Shown piece after piece: positions 6,090 through 11,900 of a DNA stretch of 11,900 nucleotides. Location of the stretch: assembly GCA_947179285.1 (NCBI GenBank), contig CAMXAV010000005.1, positions 1-11,900 of the forward strand, given 5' to 3'. The first letter of the stretch is position 1; each line of letters begins with the position of its first letter. Under the pieces are notes generated by a model. That model ran no database searches. It saw only the letters and a program-made list of their open reading frames with translations, and was not told the origin of the DNA. Source of the stretch: an uncultured Helicobacter sp. (GTDB lineage: Bacteria > Campylobacterota > Campylobacteria > Campylobacterales > Helicobacteraceae). A program made the translations under genes and the position numbers.

Positions 6090-7397
6090 TTGTTGGACCT
6101 GCATAGTCTCTTTATGCTATTTTTAGCCCTCCTATTGGTTGCCTTGAATGCTTTTTTCGTTCTCTCCGAATTTTCGATTGTCAAAGTGCGGCGCTCGCGG
6201 CTCGAAGAACTCGTAAAACGTGGAAACAGCACAGCGGGGCTTGCGCTCAAAATCTCCAACAATCTCGACACCTACCTTAGCGCCAATCAGCTCGGAATCA
6301 CGCTCGCCTCGCTTGCGCTTGGGTGGATTGCCGAGCCCGCTGTGGAGCGCTTGTTGGTTGCGCCCATCACCTTTCTTGCGGGCAACAACGCTGTTTTGGG
6401 CAAGACCATTAGCGTTGTCGTTACATTCACGATTATCACCTTTTTGCATGTCGTGCTTGGCGAGCTCGTGCCCAAATCGCTCGCGATTGCCAAAACCGAA
6501 CGCGTTGTGCTGCTCATCGCCCGCCCGCTGCATCTCTTTTGGATTCTCTTCTATCCGCTCATTCGCCTTTTCGACCTCACGGCGCTTTTCTTCTTGCGCT
6601 GCTTTCGAATCGAGCCTGCCAAAGAAAGCGAGCTCGCACATAGCGAAGAGGAGCTCAAAATCATCGTTGGCGAATCCCTGAAGGGCGGGCATATCGACAT
6701 GCTCGAGGGCGAGATTATGAAAAACGCCGTTGAGTTTTCCGACACTGTGGCAAAAGAAATCATGACGCCGCGCAACGATATGATTTGCCTCAATGCCCAA
6801 GCCTCGCTCGAACAAAACATGGACATCGTCATGCAATCGGGATTTACACGTTTCCCGTATTATACGGACAGCAAAGACAACATCAAGGGCATCATTCATA
6901 TCCGCGATTTGCTCAAGCTCGCCTGCAAAGACGAGCCCATCGATTTTGAAAAAATCATTCGCCCTGTGATTATCGTCCCCGAGAGCGCGCCGATTGCGAA
7001 GATTCTAACCACGATGAACAAAGACAGAATCCACACCGCACTCGTGATTGACGAGTATGGCGGGACATCGGGAATGATAACAATGGAAGACATTGTCGAG
7101 GAAATCATTGGCGATATTCATGACGAACACGACACGCGCGTGCATGACGCATTTCAAGAAATCGAGCCCAATTGCTACGAAGTCGATGGCAAGCATGAAA
7201 TCTTTGCGCTCGAGGAAAAAATCGGCTTTGAATTTGACGCGCGCCGCGATGAGGTCAGTATTGGCGGCTATGTCTTTAGCCTGATTGGCACAGTGCCCAA
7301 TGTCGGAGACACCGTGAGCGATTTGAACGCCGATTTCGAGGTGCTCGAAATGGACGGAAACCGCATTAAGCGCATCAAAATTAGGCGCAAAACCTAG
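6090..7397 (+). CDS. DUF21-CBS-CorC domain membrane protein (CNNM/HlyC-CorC family, probable magnesium transporter)
   Basis: Proteins of this family, often labelled haemolysins, are inner-membrane transporters linked to magnesium or cobalt export. The 435-residue protein has three parts. The first is an N-terminal DUF21 domain with membrane spans at about 6-30, 65-82, 88-130 and 140-170 and the motifs NAFFVLSEF (20-28), SANQLGITLASLALGW (64-79) and HVVLGELVPKS (120-130). The second is a CBS pair at about 220-345, with MTPRND (225-230) and DEYGGTSGMIT (321-331). The third is a C-terminal CorC/HlyC domain (about 355-433). The gene starts with TTG: there are two in a row, at 6090 and 6093, after AGAGGAG (6079-6085). 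Spacing favours 6093, and the first in-frame ATG (6114) would cut into the first membrane span. glyS follows 21 bp later. The haemolysin name is historical and not supported by the sequence. Confidence 0.92.
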   Translation: MLDLHSLFMLFLALLLVALNAFFVLSEFSIVKVRRSRLEELVKRGNSTAGLALKISNNLDTYLSANQLGITLASLALGWIAEPAVERLLVAPITFLAGNNAVLGKTISVVVTFTIITFLHVVLGELVPKSLAIAKTERVVLLIARPLHLFWILFYPLIRLFDLTALFFLRCFRIEPAKESELAHSEEELKIIVGESLKGGHIDMLEGEIMKNAVEFSDTVAKEIMTPRNDMICLNAQASLEQNMDIVMQSGFTRFPYYTDSKDNIKGIIHIRDLLKLACKDEPIDFEKIIRPVIIVPESAPIAKILTTMNKDRIHTALVIDEYGGTSGMITMEDIVEEIIGDIHDEHDTRVHDAFQEIEPNCYEVDGKHEIFALEEKIGFEFDARRDEVSIGGYVFSLIGTVPNVGDTVSDLNADFEVLEMDGNRIKRIKIRRKT

Positions 7398-7418
7398 CAA
7401 AATCTTTTGGAGTAGATT

Positions 7419-9464
7419 GTGAGTGTTGCATTATTCATCGAGATTGGCACAGAGGAATTGCCCGCGATTCCGTTTTTGAAAGAATTGCCAAATATCCTAG
7501 ATAAATTTTATGCCGCATTGGGCGCACAGCAAATCGGTGGGCAATGCCGTTTCGACTACACGCCGCGGCGGCTCGTTGTGCGCGGGCAGATAGACGCGCG
7601 GCAGAAGGACGGAATCGAGGAATTTTTTGGTCCCCCCGTGAGTGTCGCCTACCAAAACGGCGCGCCAAGCAAGGCATTTGATGGATTCCTCAAGCGCACG
7701 GGCGCGGGCAAAGAAGAGGTTCGCACGGCGCACAAAGACGGCAAAGAGGTATTGTATTATCAAAAGCACACCAAGGGGCAAGAGACGCGCGCCATCATCG
7801 CCGACATCGTGCGCGACTTTGTGCAACGGCTGCATTTTGGCAAGACAATGCGTTGGGGCAGCCTCTCTGAAAGCTTCATTCGCCCCGTGCGCACGCTTTG
7901 CGTGATGCTCGATGATACGCTCGTTGATATGGAACTCTTCGGAATCAAAAGCGCAAAGCAAACCTTTGTACATCGCGCGCTTGGCTTTGATGCGCGCGGG
8001 TTTGAGACGCAGGCTGCATACGAGAATCTGCTCGAACAAAACGGCGTGATTCTGGATTCAGAGGCGCGCAAACAGAGAATCTTGCAACAAATCAAGGCGA
8101 TTGAGGCGAGAGAAAATATTCGCGTGGGGCTCGATTCCGAGCTGCTTAGCGAGATTGTCGCGATTACCGAGTATCCAACGGCGCTGCTTGGGCATTTCGA
8201 TGCGCATTTCTTGACGATTCCACAAGAGATGATTATCACCTCGATGAAGGAGAATCAACGTTATTTTCCGCTTTTCAAAGGCGAGAATCTCTACAATGGT
8301 TTTATTGTCGTGAGCAATGCCTTCAAGGGCGATGATTCGCTGATTGTCAAGGGCAACGAACGCGTGCTACGTGCGCGGCTTTCGGACGCATTGTTTTTCT
8401 ATCAAAACGATTTGCGCAATGGGTTTATGCCCCAAGCCCTCGAGAATGTGCGCTTTGTCGAGGGGCTTGGCAGCATGGCAGACAAAGCACGGCGCGAGGG
8501 CGCAATCGCGCTGTCGCTTGGCACGCTCTATATGCCAAAGCTCCAAGAGCTCACGGGCAAAGACGCAAGCACGATTGAAAGGCTTTTGCAGCAGGCGGCG
8601 CAACTCACAAAGGCAGACCTCGTGAGCGAGAGTGTGTTTGAATTTACCGAGCTGCAAGGAATCATTGGCGGCTCGATGGCGGCGCATGCGGGGCATGACG
8701 CGCTTGTCGTGGGCGCGATTGCCGACCAATATCTGCCCAAAAGCCAAGATGACGCGCTGCCGCGCAACCTGTTTGCCGCAATCTTTGCGCTCGCCTATCG
8801 GCTCGATAATCTCCTCGCGCTCTTTAGCATTGGCAAGATTCCAAGCGGCTCGAAAGACCCATTCTCGCTACGCCGCGCTGCAAACGGAATCATACGCATT
8901 GTGCTTGCGTTTGGGCTTGAATTTGATGTGCAGAAGCAATTGCAGCAATTCGCGCCGCATTATGCAGCCTTTGACACCGCCAAGCTCACGCAATTTGTCT
9001 TGGAACGTTTGGGGGCGTTTTATGATGTGAATGCCTCGCTCATCGCGGCTGTGCTTGCGAGCGGCGAGCGGGATTTGTGCGCGATTGATAGGCGGCTCGT
9101 GGCGCTTGGCGAGGCGAAGCAAGACGAACTTAATGCGCTTGGCGCTATCTTTAAGCGCGTGGCAAACATCACGCAGGGGCTTAACCTCGACAATCTCCCC
9201 GAGATTCAAACAGAGATTCTAAACGCAAGCGAGGAGCTCGAGCTTTACCACGCCTTCGAGGCGCTCAAGGCGCGCAAATACGCGAGCCTGACAGAGGAAT
9301 TGCATGCACTCTTGGCGCTTCGCGAGATTCTCGACCGCTATTTCGACAAAGTGCTTGTGAACGCGCCCGATATGGCATTGCGCGACAACCGCAAGGCGCT
9401 ACTCGCAAGAATCTATAAAGAGTTCCTAAAAATTGCGGATTTCAAAGAGATTAGCATTGGCTAA
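7419..9464 (+). CDS. glyS: Glycyl-tRNA synthetase beta subunit
   Basis: GlyS is the larger subunit of the bacterial heterotetrameric glycyl-tRNA synthetase; it recognises tRNA-Gly, while the alpha subunit GlyQ carries most of the amino-acid activation site. The 681-residue length is normal. The N-terminus has the family signature EIGTEELPA (8-16). FDYTPRRLVVRG and a run near 280 with ITSMKENQRYFPL are further hallmarks. The conserved KIPSGSKDPFSLRRAANGI block follows at about 474-492, and the C-terminal part fits the DALR-type anticodon-binding domain. Translation starts at GTG 7419, with GGAG six bases upstream. glyQ is not in this window, as in other Helicobacter genomes where the two genes are apart. 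The TAA stop at 9462-9464 overlaps the stop of the convergent gene at 9461. Confidence 0.96.
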   Translation: MSVALFIEIGTEELPAIPFLKELPNILDKFYAALGAQQIGGQCRFDYTPRRLVVRGQIDARQKDGIEEFFGPPVSVAYQNGAPSKAFDGFLKRTGAGKEEVRTAHKDGKEVLYYQKHTKGQETRAIIADIVRDFVQRLHFGKTMRWGSLSESFIRPVRTLCVMLDDTLVDMELFGIKSAKQTFVHRALGFDARGFETQAAYENLLEQNGVILDSEARKQRILQQIKAIEARENIRVGLDSELLSEIVAITEYPTALLGHFDAHFLTIPQEMIITSMKENQRYFPLFKGENLYNGFIVVSNAFKGDDSLIVKGNERVLRARLSDALFFYQNDLRNGFMPQALENVRFVEGLGSMADKARREGAIALSLGTLYMPKLQELTGKDASTIERLLQQAAQLTKADLVSESVFEFTELQGIIGGSMAAHAGHDALVVGAIADQYLPKSQDDALPRNLFAAIFALAYRLDNLLALFSIGKIPSGSKDPFSLRRAANGIIRIVLAFGLEFDVQKQLQQFAPHYAAFDTAKLTQFVLERLGAFYDVNASLIAAVLASGERDLCAIDRRLVALGEAKQDELNALGAIFKRVANITQGLNLDNLPEIQTEILNASEELELYHAFEALKARKYASLTEELHALLALREILDRYFDKVLVNAPDMALRDNRKALLARIYKEFLKIADFKEISIG

Positions 9465-9751
9465 GTTTTTGCGCCTCGCAAGGCGCTAAAACGTTGCACA
9501 AGCTCGTTGCGCAGCTGTTCTGACGGCGCGTTGTGCAGAATCTCGCGAAATTGCGCCCGCGAGCATTCGATGGTTTGAATGATAGACGCGATTCCATTGC
9601 CGACTTGTTCGCTAGAATCTTTAGGGAAAAGCCGCAACAAGATGTTCGCCTCATCGGCAGAGAGAGGGTGATGCGTGTTGAAGAGAATATCGAGCAGCTG
9701 CCGATAGCTCTCAATGTCGAAACTCTTTTGGTCTTGGGGTTGCGTGCTCAT
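9461..9751 (-). CDS. Small helical protein of unknown function, coupled to the pseudo-receiver gene
   Basis: This 96-residue protein is polar, without signal peptide or membrane span, and is probably all helical and cytoplasmic. I recognise no family. Its middle (about 25-65) contains LSADEANILLRLFPKDSSEQ, like a short helix-turn-helix or adaptor fold, but this is only an impression. Its ATG overlaps the stop of the receiver gene as ATGA (9748-9751), so translation is very likely coupled, and AAGGGCAAG just upstream can serve as ribosome site. The coupling suggests the two products work together, for example as partner or output of the receiver-like protein. Its 3' end overlaps the glyS stop by 4 bp tail to tail. 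Confidence 0.78.
   Translation of the reverse strand: MSTQPQDQKSFDIESYRQLLDILFNTHHPLSADEANILLRLFPKDSSEQVGNGIASIIQTIECSRAQFREILHNAPSEQLRNELVQRFSALRGAKT
9471..9486. repeat. Perfect inverted repeat (hairpin) just after glyS
   Basis: GCGCCT, a four-base loop CGCA, then AGGCGC form a perfect 6-bp GC-rich stem starting 7 nt after the glyS stop. Flanking T5 and (T)A4 could extend it with one bulged base. The T run is on the 5' side, so it lacks the layout of an ordinary intrinsic terminator in either direction. It also encodes Arg/Ala/Leu near the end of the 9461-9751 protein. It may protect the glyS mRNA end or mark a weak transcription stop. Confidence 0.4.
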
Positions 9752-10332
9752 TCTTGCCCTTGTTTGACAATCCGTTCAAGGCGCACAATGCGCAAAAAGG
9801 CATCGAGAGGGATTTTCAGCACCCTATCGGCGCTCTTGGTTAGAATCAGATTCTGCTGCTCAACCACCTGAAACTTCGCGCCCTTTTGGAGAATCTCGAG
9901 AATCTCATCTTTATATTCATTTTCGTAAATCCCGCGATGATGCTGTGGGTCCATGAGCGTGCGAATGATGGGCGTGATAATCGATTCGAGCTTGATGGCG
10001 TTGAAGGGCTTTGTGATGAAATGCTTCACGCCATCGTTTTGCAATAGGCGATATTGAGCGTCATTGAGCTGGCTAGAAACAAGAAAAATGGTGATTTTGT
10101 CCGTAACGCCGCGCCCCTTCATCTTCGTAATGAGCGTATGATAATCCATTCCCGCAACATTTGAGTTCAAGAACAGAACATTGAAATCCATATTTTCATC
10201 GAGATATTCGAGCACAGTATCACCATCTGGACACTCGAGAATGCGTGGAACACTCAATTTTTTAAGCGCCCCCAAAATCAATTTTTTCGTAATCGGGCTA
10301 CTATCCGCGACAAGAACGCTGATTTGTGGCAT
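9748..10332 (-). CDS. CheY-like protein with degenerate receiver domain (phospho-acceptor Asp replaced by Asn) and unknown C-terminal region
   Basis: Residues 1-125 of this 194-residue protein form a receiver domain: the start VLVADSSPITKKLI matches the acidic-pocket strand of CheY, DG lies at 36-37, and FITKPF at 105-110 carries the conserved Lys108. At the place of the phosphorylated Asp57 of CheY the sequence FLNSNVAGMDY has Asn56. The first acidic-pocket residue is Ala9 and only Asp10 is kept. The conserved Thr is Ser86. It is therefore a pseudo-receiver unlikely to be switched by ordinary phosphorylation. Residues 130-194 are a short charged region with no DNA-binding, GGDEF or CheW-like motif that I recognise. 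ATG at 10332 has AAGGA five bases before it and its own promoter. The 96-residue gene overlaps its stop. Confidence 0.88.
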   Translation of the reverse strand: MPQISVLVADSSPITKKLILGALKKLSVPRILECPDGDTVLEYLDENMDFNVLFLNSNVAGMDYHTLITKMKGRGVTDKITIFLVSSQLNDAQYRLLQNDGVKHFITKPFNAIKLESIITPIIRTLMDPQHHRGIYENEYKDEILEILQKGAKFQVVEQQNLILTKSADRVLKIPLDAFLRIVRLERIVKQGQE

Positions 10333-10355
10333 TGTTTTCCTTGAGGTTTTTCCTT

Positions 10356-10361
10356 ATTATA
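10356..10361 (-). promoter_or_regulatory. -10 promoter element for the pseudo-receiver unit
   Basis: TATAAT on the minus strand lies 24 bp before the ATG at 10332, predicting start near 10349 and a 17-nt leader that contains AAGGA. The whole gap to the upstream gene is only 37 bp. The unit can thus be expressed apart from bcp and the SLT-like gene, though read-through is possible because no terminator is seen. Confidence 0.55.
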
Positions 10362-10369
10362 GCGCATTT

Positions 10370-11050
10370 TTAATAATCAGGCATGAGTTGGAACGATGTA
10401 TTGCTGCCATGCGGTGTCATGAGGCTTTTGGAATCGACAAAGCCATCGTTGAAACTCCGCATTGCTGCGCTTTTTGGCGTGGCGCTCTGCTGCTTTTGTT
10501 GCTGCTGCGCGGCTCTTTTTGGTCGTACCGAATGCAATTGTTGTTTGAGCTGCTTGTAACGTATCGTTACATCGCGCAAATAGGCATTGGCGAGTCTTTC
10601 TTTTTCTTTATCTTTTTGCCAGCTAAAGCCCTTGTTGTAAGACTTGATAATCTTCTCCCAATCGCCATTATGCACCTTGCGCCAATACAATAGCTGCTCA
10701 ATCGCCTCTTTTGCGGCAAACTCATCATCGCGCACGAGCCGTTCGCCAATGCGATTCTGTGTGAATCCGTCATTGCCAAGATGTGGATACCTCTTGAGCA
10801 CGGTCGGGATATGCGCGTGGAAAATCCCCGCGCTTGGGTCTTGGAAATTCATGCGGTATTCGCCCGCGCATGATTCCTTCCACGCAATCGCTGCGAGCGT
10901 GTAGCCCAAATCGAGCTTCTCACCATATTTATAGACTTTGCGCAAGAGCTTGATTTGCTGCGCCGAAAGGTCTTCGATGTTTTGCACACACCGATTCTCA
11001 AGCCCAATGCCAAACGCAACCGAAAAGAGTAACAAGACAATCCATCTCAT
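10370..11050 (-). CDS. Secreted lysozyme-fold protein, SLT-like putative lytic transglycosylase
   Basis: The 226-residue protein begins with a signal peptide (MRWIVLLLFSVAFG, cut near residue 14-16), so it acts in the periplasm. Residues 46-145 resemble a transglycosylase SLT domain: LAAIAWKES (52-60) provides the likely catalytic Glu59 after the first helix, DPSAGIFH (71-78) stands where SLT enzymes have S-x-x-G-L-M-Q, and KSYNKG (136-141) matches the Y-N-x-G motif. The G-L-M-Q element is altered (GIFH), so activity or substrate may differ. A tail from about 165 is basic and Gln-rich (QQQQKQQ at 182-188) and probably disordered. The start at 11050 is chosen over an upstream in-frame start (11074) because AGGAGG lies at 11055-11060 and the signal peptide starts here. 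It follows bcp after 32 bp. Confidence 0.82.
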   Translation of the reverse strand: MRWIVLLLFSVAFGIGLENRCVQNIEDLSAQQIKLLRKVYKYGEKLDLGYTLAAIAWKESCAGEYRMNFQDPSAGIFHAHIPTVLKRYPHLGNDGFTQNRIGERLVRDDEFAAKEAIEQLLYWRKVHNGDWEKIIKSYNKGFSWQKDKEKERLANAYLRDVTIRYKQLKQQLHSVRPKRAAQQQQKQQSATPKSAAMRSFNDGFVDSKSLMTPHGSNTSFQLMPDY

Positions 11051-11082
11051 ACAGCCTCCTATTTCTCTATGCAAAGCAAGTT

Positions 11083-11559
11083 TTATGCCACATTGCCCCG
11101 AATCTCAATCAGCTTCTCGAGCACGGCTTTGGCATGGTCTTTGACCTTGACTTTGTGCCACACAAACGCGATTCTGCCCTCTTTGTCAATCAAAAATGTA
11201 CTCCGCAAAATGCCTTCATAGGTCTTGCCATACGACTTTTTCTCGCCCCACGCGCCGTATTGCAGCGCCACAGAATGGTTGTTGTCGCTCAATAACGCGA
11301 TTGTGAGCGCATGTTTGTTGATAAATTTTTGATGAGATTGCATCGAATCGGGGCTAATGCCCAACACGCAAGCGCCGTTTGCGACAAAGCTTGCGAGGCT
11401 CGCGCTAAAATCGCATGCCTCCGTTGTGCAGCCCGGCGTGGAATCTTTGGGGTAAAAATAAACAACCACGAAAGAACCGCGCAAATTTTGCAAGCAGAGT
11501 TCTGTGCCATCAGAGCTAGGCAGGCAAAAAAGCGGCGCAACATCGCCTATTGTTAGCAT
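11083..11559 (-). CDS. bcp: Thiol peroxidase Bcp (peroxiredoxin Q)
   Basis: Bcp reduces hydrogen peroxide and organic or lipid hydroperoxides in the cytosol, using thioredoxin as electron donor. The 158-residue length is typical. Motif PGCTTEAC at 42-49 contains the peroxidatic Cys44 and the resolving Cys49 five residues later, the arrangement of the atypical two-cysteine Bcp class. YFYPKDSTPG precedes it, and FLIDKEGRIAFVWHKVKVKDHA near the C-terminus is also characteristic. ATG at 11557-11559 is preceded by TAAAGGAA, whose TAA is the stop of the upstream membrane-protein gene, so translation may be coupled. The SLT-like secreted protein follows in the same direction. Confidence 0.96.
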   Translation of the reverse strand: MLTIGDVAPLFCLPSSDGTELCLQNLRGSFVVVYFYPKDSTPGCTTEACDFSASLASFVANGACVLGISPDSMQSHQKFINKHALTIALLSDNNHSVALQYGAWGEKKSYGKTYEGILRSTFLIDKEGRIAFVWHKVKVKDHAKAVLEKLIEIRGNVA

Positions 11560-11569
11560 TGTGATTCCT

Positions 11570-11900
11570 TTAAAAATAAAAAGTCAGCAATACTAGCACA
11601 AGCAACAACGCGATGTCAAGGGCATATTTCTTTTTCGCCCACGCGATGAACGCGCTTTGTTCGGGAATCTCATAGCTCGCAATCACGCGCTGACGCTTGT
11701 AGCGCCGAATCTCATTACACGCTATCACAGCGCCAACGATGCTCATCATCATCGCGTTCAGGCTATAATTTTGCTGCATAAACGCGAGAATGATGCCCGT
11801 AAAGACAGCAGAGGCGAGCAAGAAATTATACGCGGGGGTGAGCAGACGAATGCGCCGCACAAGATGCGGGAACGAACGCATTTGGAACAAAAACAAAAGC
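11570..11900 (-). CDS. Small multi-span membrane protein of unknown function (5' end at or beyond the window edge)
   Basis: The frame is open from the window edge to a TAA at 11570-11572. A candidate ATG lies at 11881 (103 residues) and a TTG at 11896, but neither has a clear ribosome site, so the true start may be outside the window. Three hydrophobic segments are seen from the ATG: about 19-35 (FLLASAVFTGIILAFM), 41-56 (LNAMMMSIVGAVIACN) and 86-103 (ALDIALLLVLVLLTFYF, at the very end). A basic stretch (RRYKRQR) sits between the second and third and is probably cytoplasmic. I recognise no family. Its stop is part of the bcp ribosome site, which points to one operon with bcp. Confidence 0.72.
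   Translation of the reverse strand, partial: LLFLFQMRSFPHLVRRIRLLTPAYNFLLASAVFTGIILAFMQQNYSLNAMMMSIVGAVIACNEIRRYKRQRVIASYEIPEQSAFIAWAKKKYALDIALLLVLVLLTFYF

Noticed and set aside
7632..7637. C6 run within glyS as a possible slippage site
   Set aside because: The frame continues normally through conserved GlyS sequence; six is short and phase variation of an essential synthetase would make no sense.
1..11900. Mobile element, CRISPR array, toxin-antitoxin or phage defence system
   Set aside because: No transposase, integrase, direct-repeat array, paired small toxin-like genes or long direct repeats were seen. All larger genes are core or common surface-glycan functions.

Overview
The window reads as a chromosomal segment of a Campylobacterota bacterium, most likely a Helicobacter or Wolinella relative with an unusually balanced G+C content (about half by eye). 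The main reasons are the flagellar run flgM-flgN-flgK, the short FlgM, the sigma-54 (RpoN)-type promoter in front of flgN-flgK, and the preference for bare or extended -10 promoters without a clear -35. I cannot name the species. No tRNA, rRNA, insertion sequence, CRISPR array, integrase or phage gene is visible. Genes are tightly packed and the longest gap (122 bp) is a divergent promoter region. 

Layout. (1) 1-856, minus strand: nadD (NAD synthesis), then a secreted protein of unknown function cut by the window edge. (2) 943-3808, plus strand: a small single-pass membrane protein, then flgM (anti-sigma-28), flgN (export chaperone) and flgK (hook-filament junction protein). A near-perfect sigma-54 promoter lies inside the last codons of flgM and should drive flgN-flgK. 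A possible sigma-28 promoter precedes flgM. (3) 3824-5967, minus strand: a two-gene surface-glycan unit, a short-form GDP-mannose 4,6-dehydratase (gmd) and a family-4 glycosyltransferase. (4) 6090-9464, plus strand: a DUF21/CBS/CorC membrane transporter of the CNNM type and glyS, starting with TTG and GTG respectively. (5) 9461-10332, minus strand: a two-gene unit with a CheY-like protein that has lost its phospho-acceptor aspartate, overlapping by 4 bp a 96-residue orphan. (6) 10370-11900, minus strand: a transmembrane protein (partial), the peroxiredoxin bcp, and a secreted lysozyme-fold (SLT-like) protein. 

Most of this is ordinary core genome. The observations most worth following are the sigma-54 promoter embedded in the conserved C-terminal coding sequence of flgM, the apparent complete absence of GATC, GGCC and CCWGG from 11.9 kb, and the pseudo-receiver (Asp to Asn) co-translated with an unknown small protein. 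I found no convincing new multi-gene defence or mobile system.
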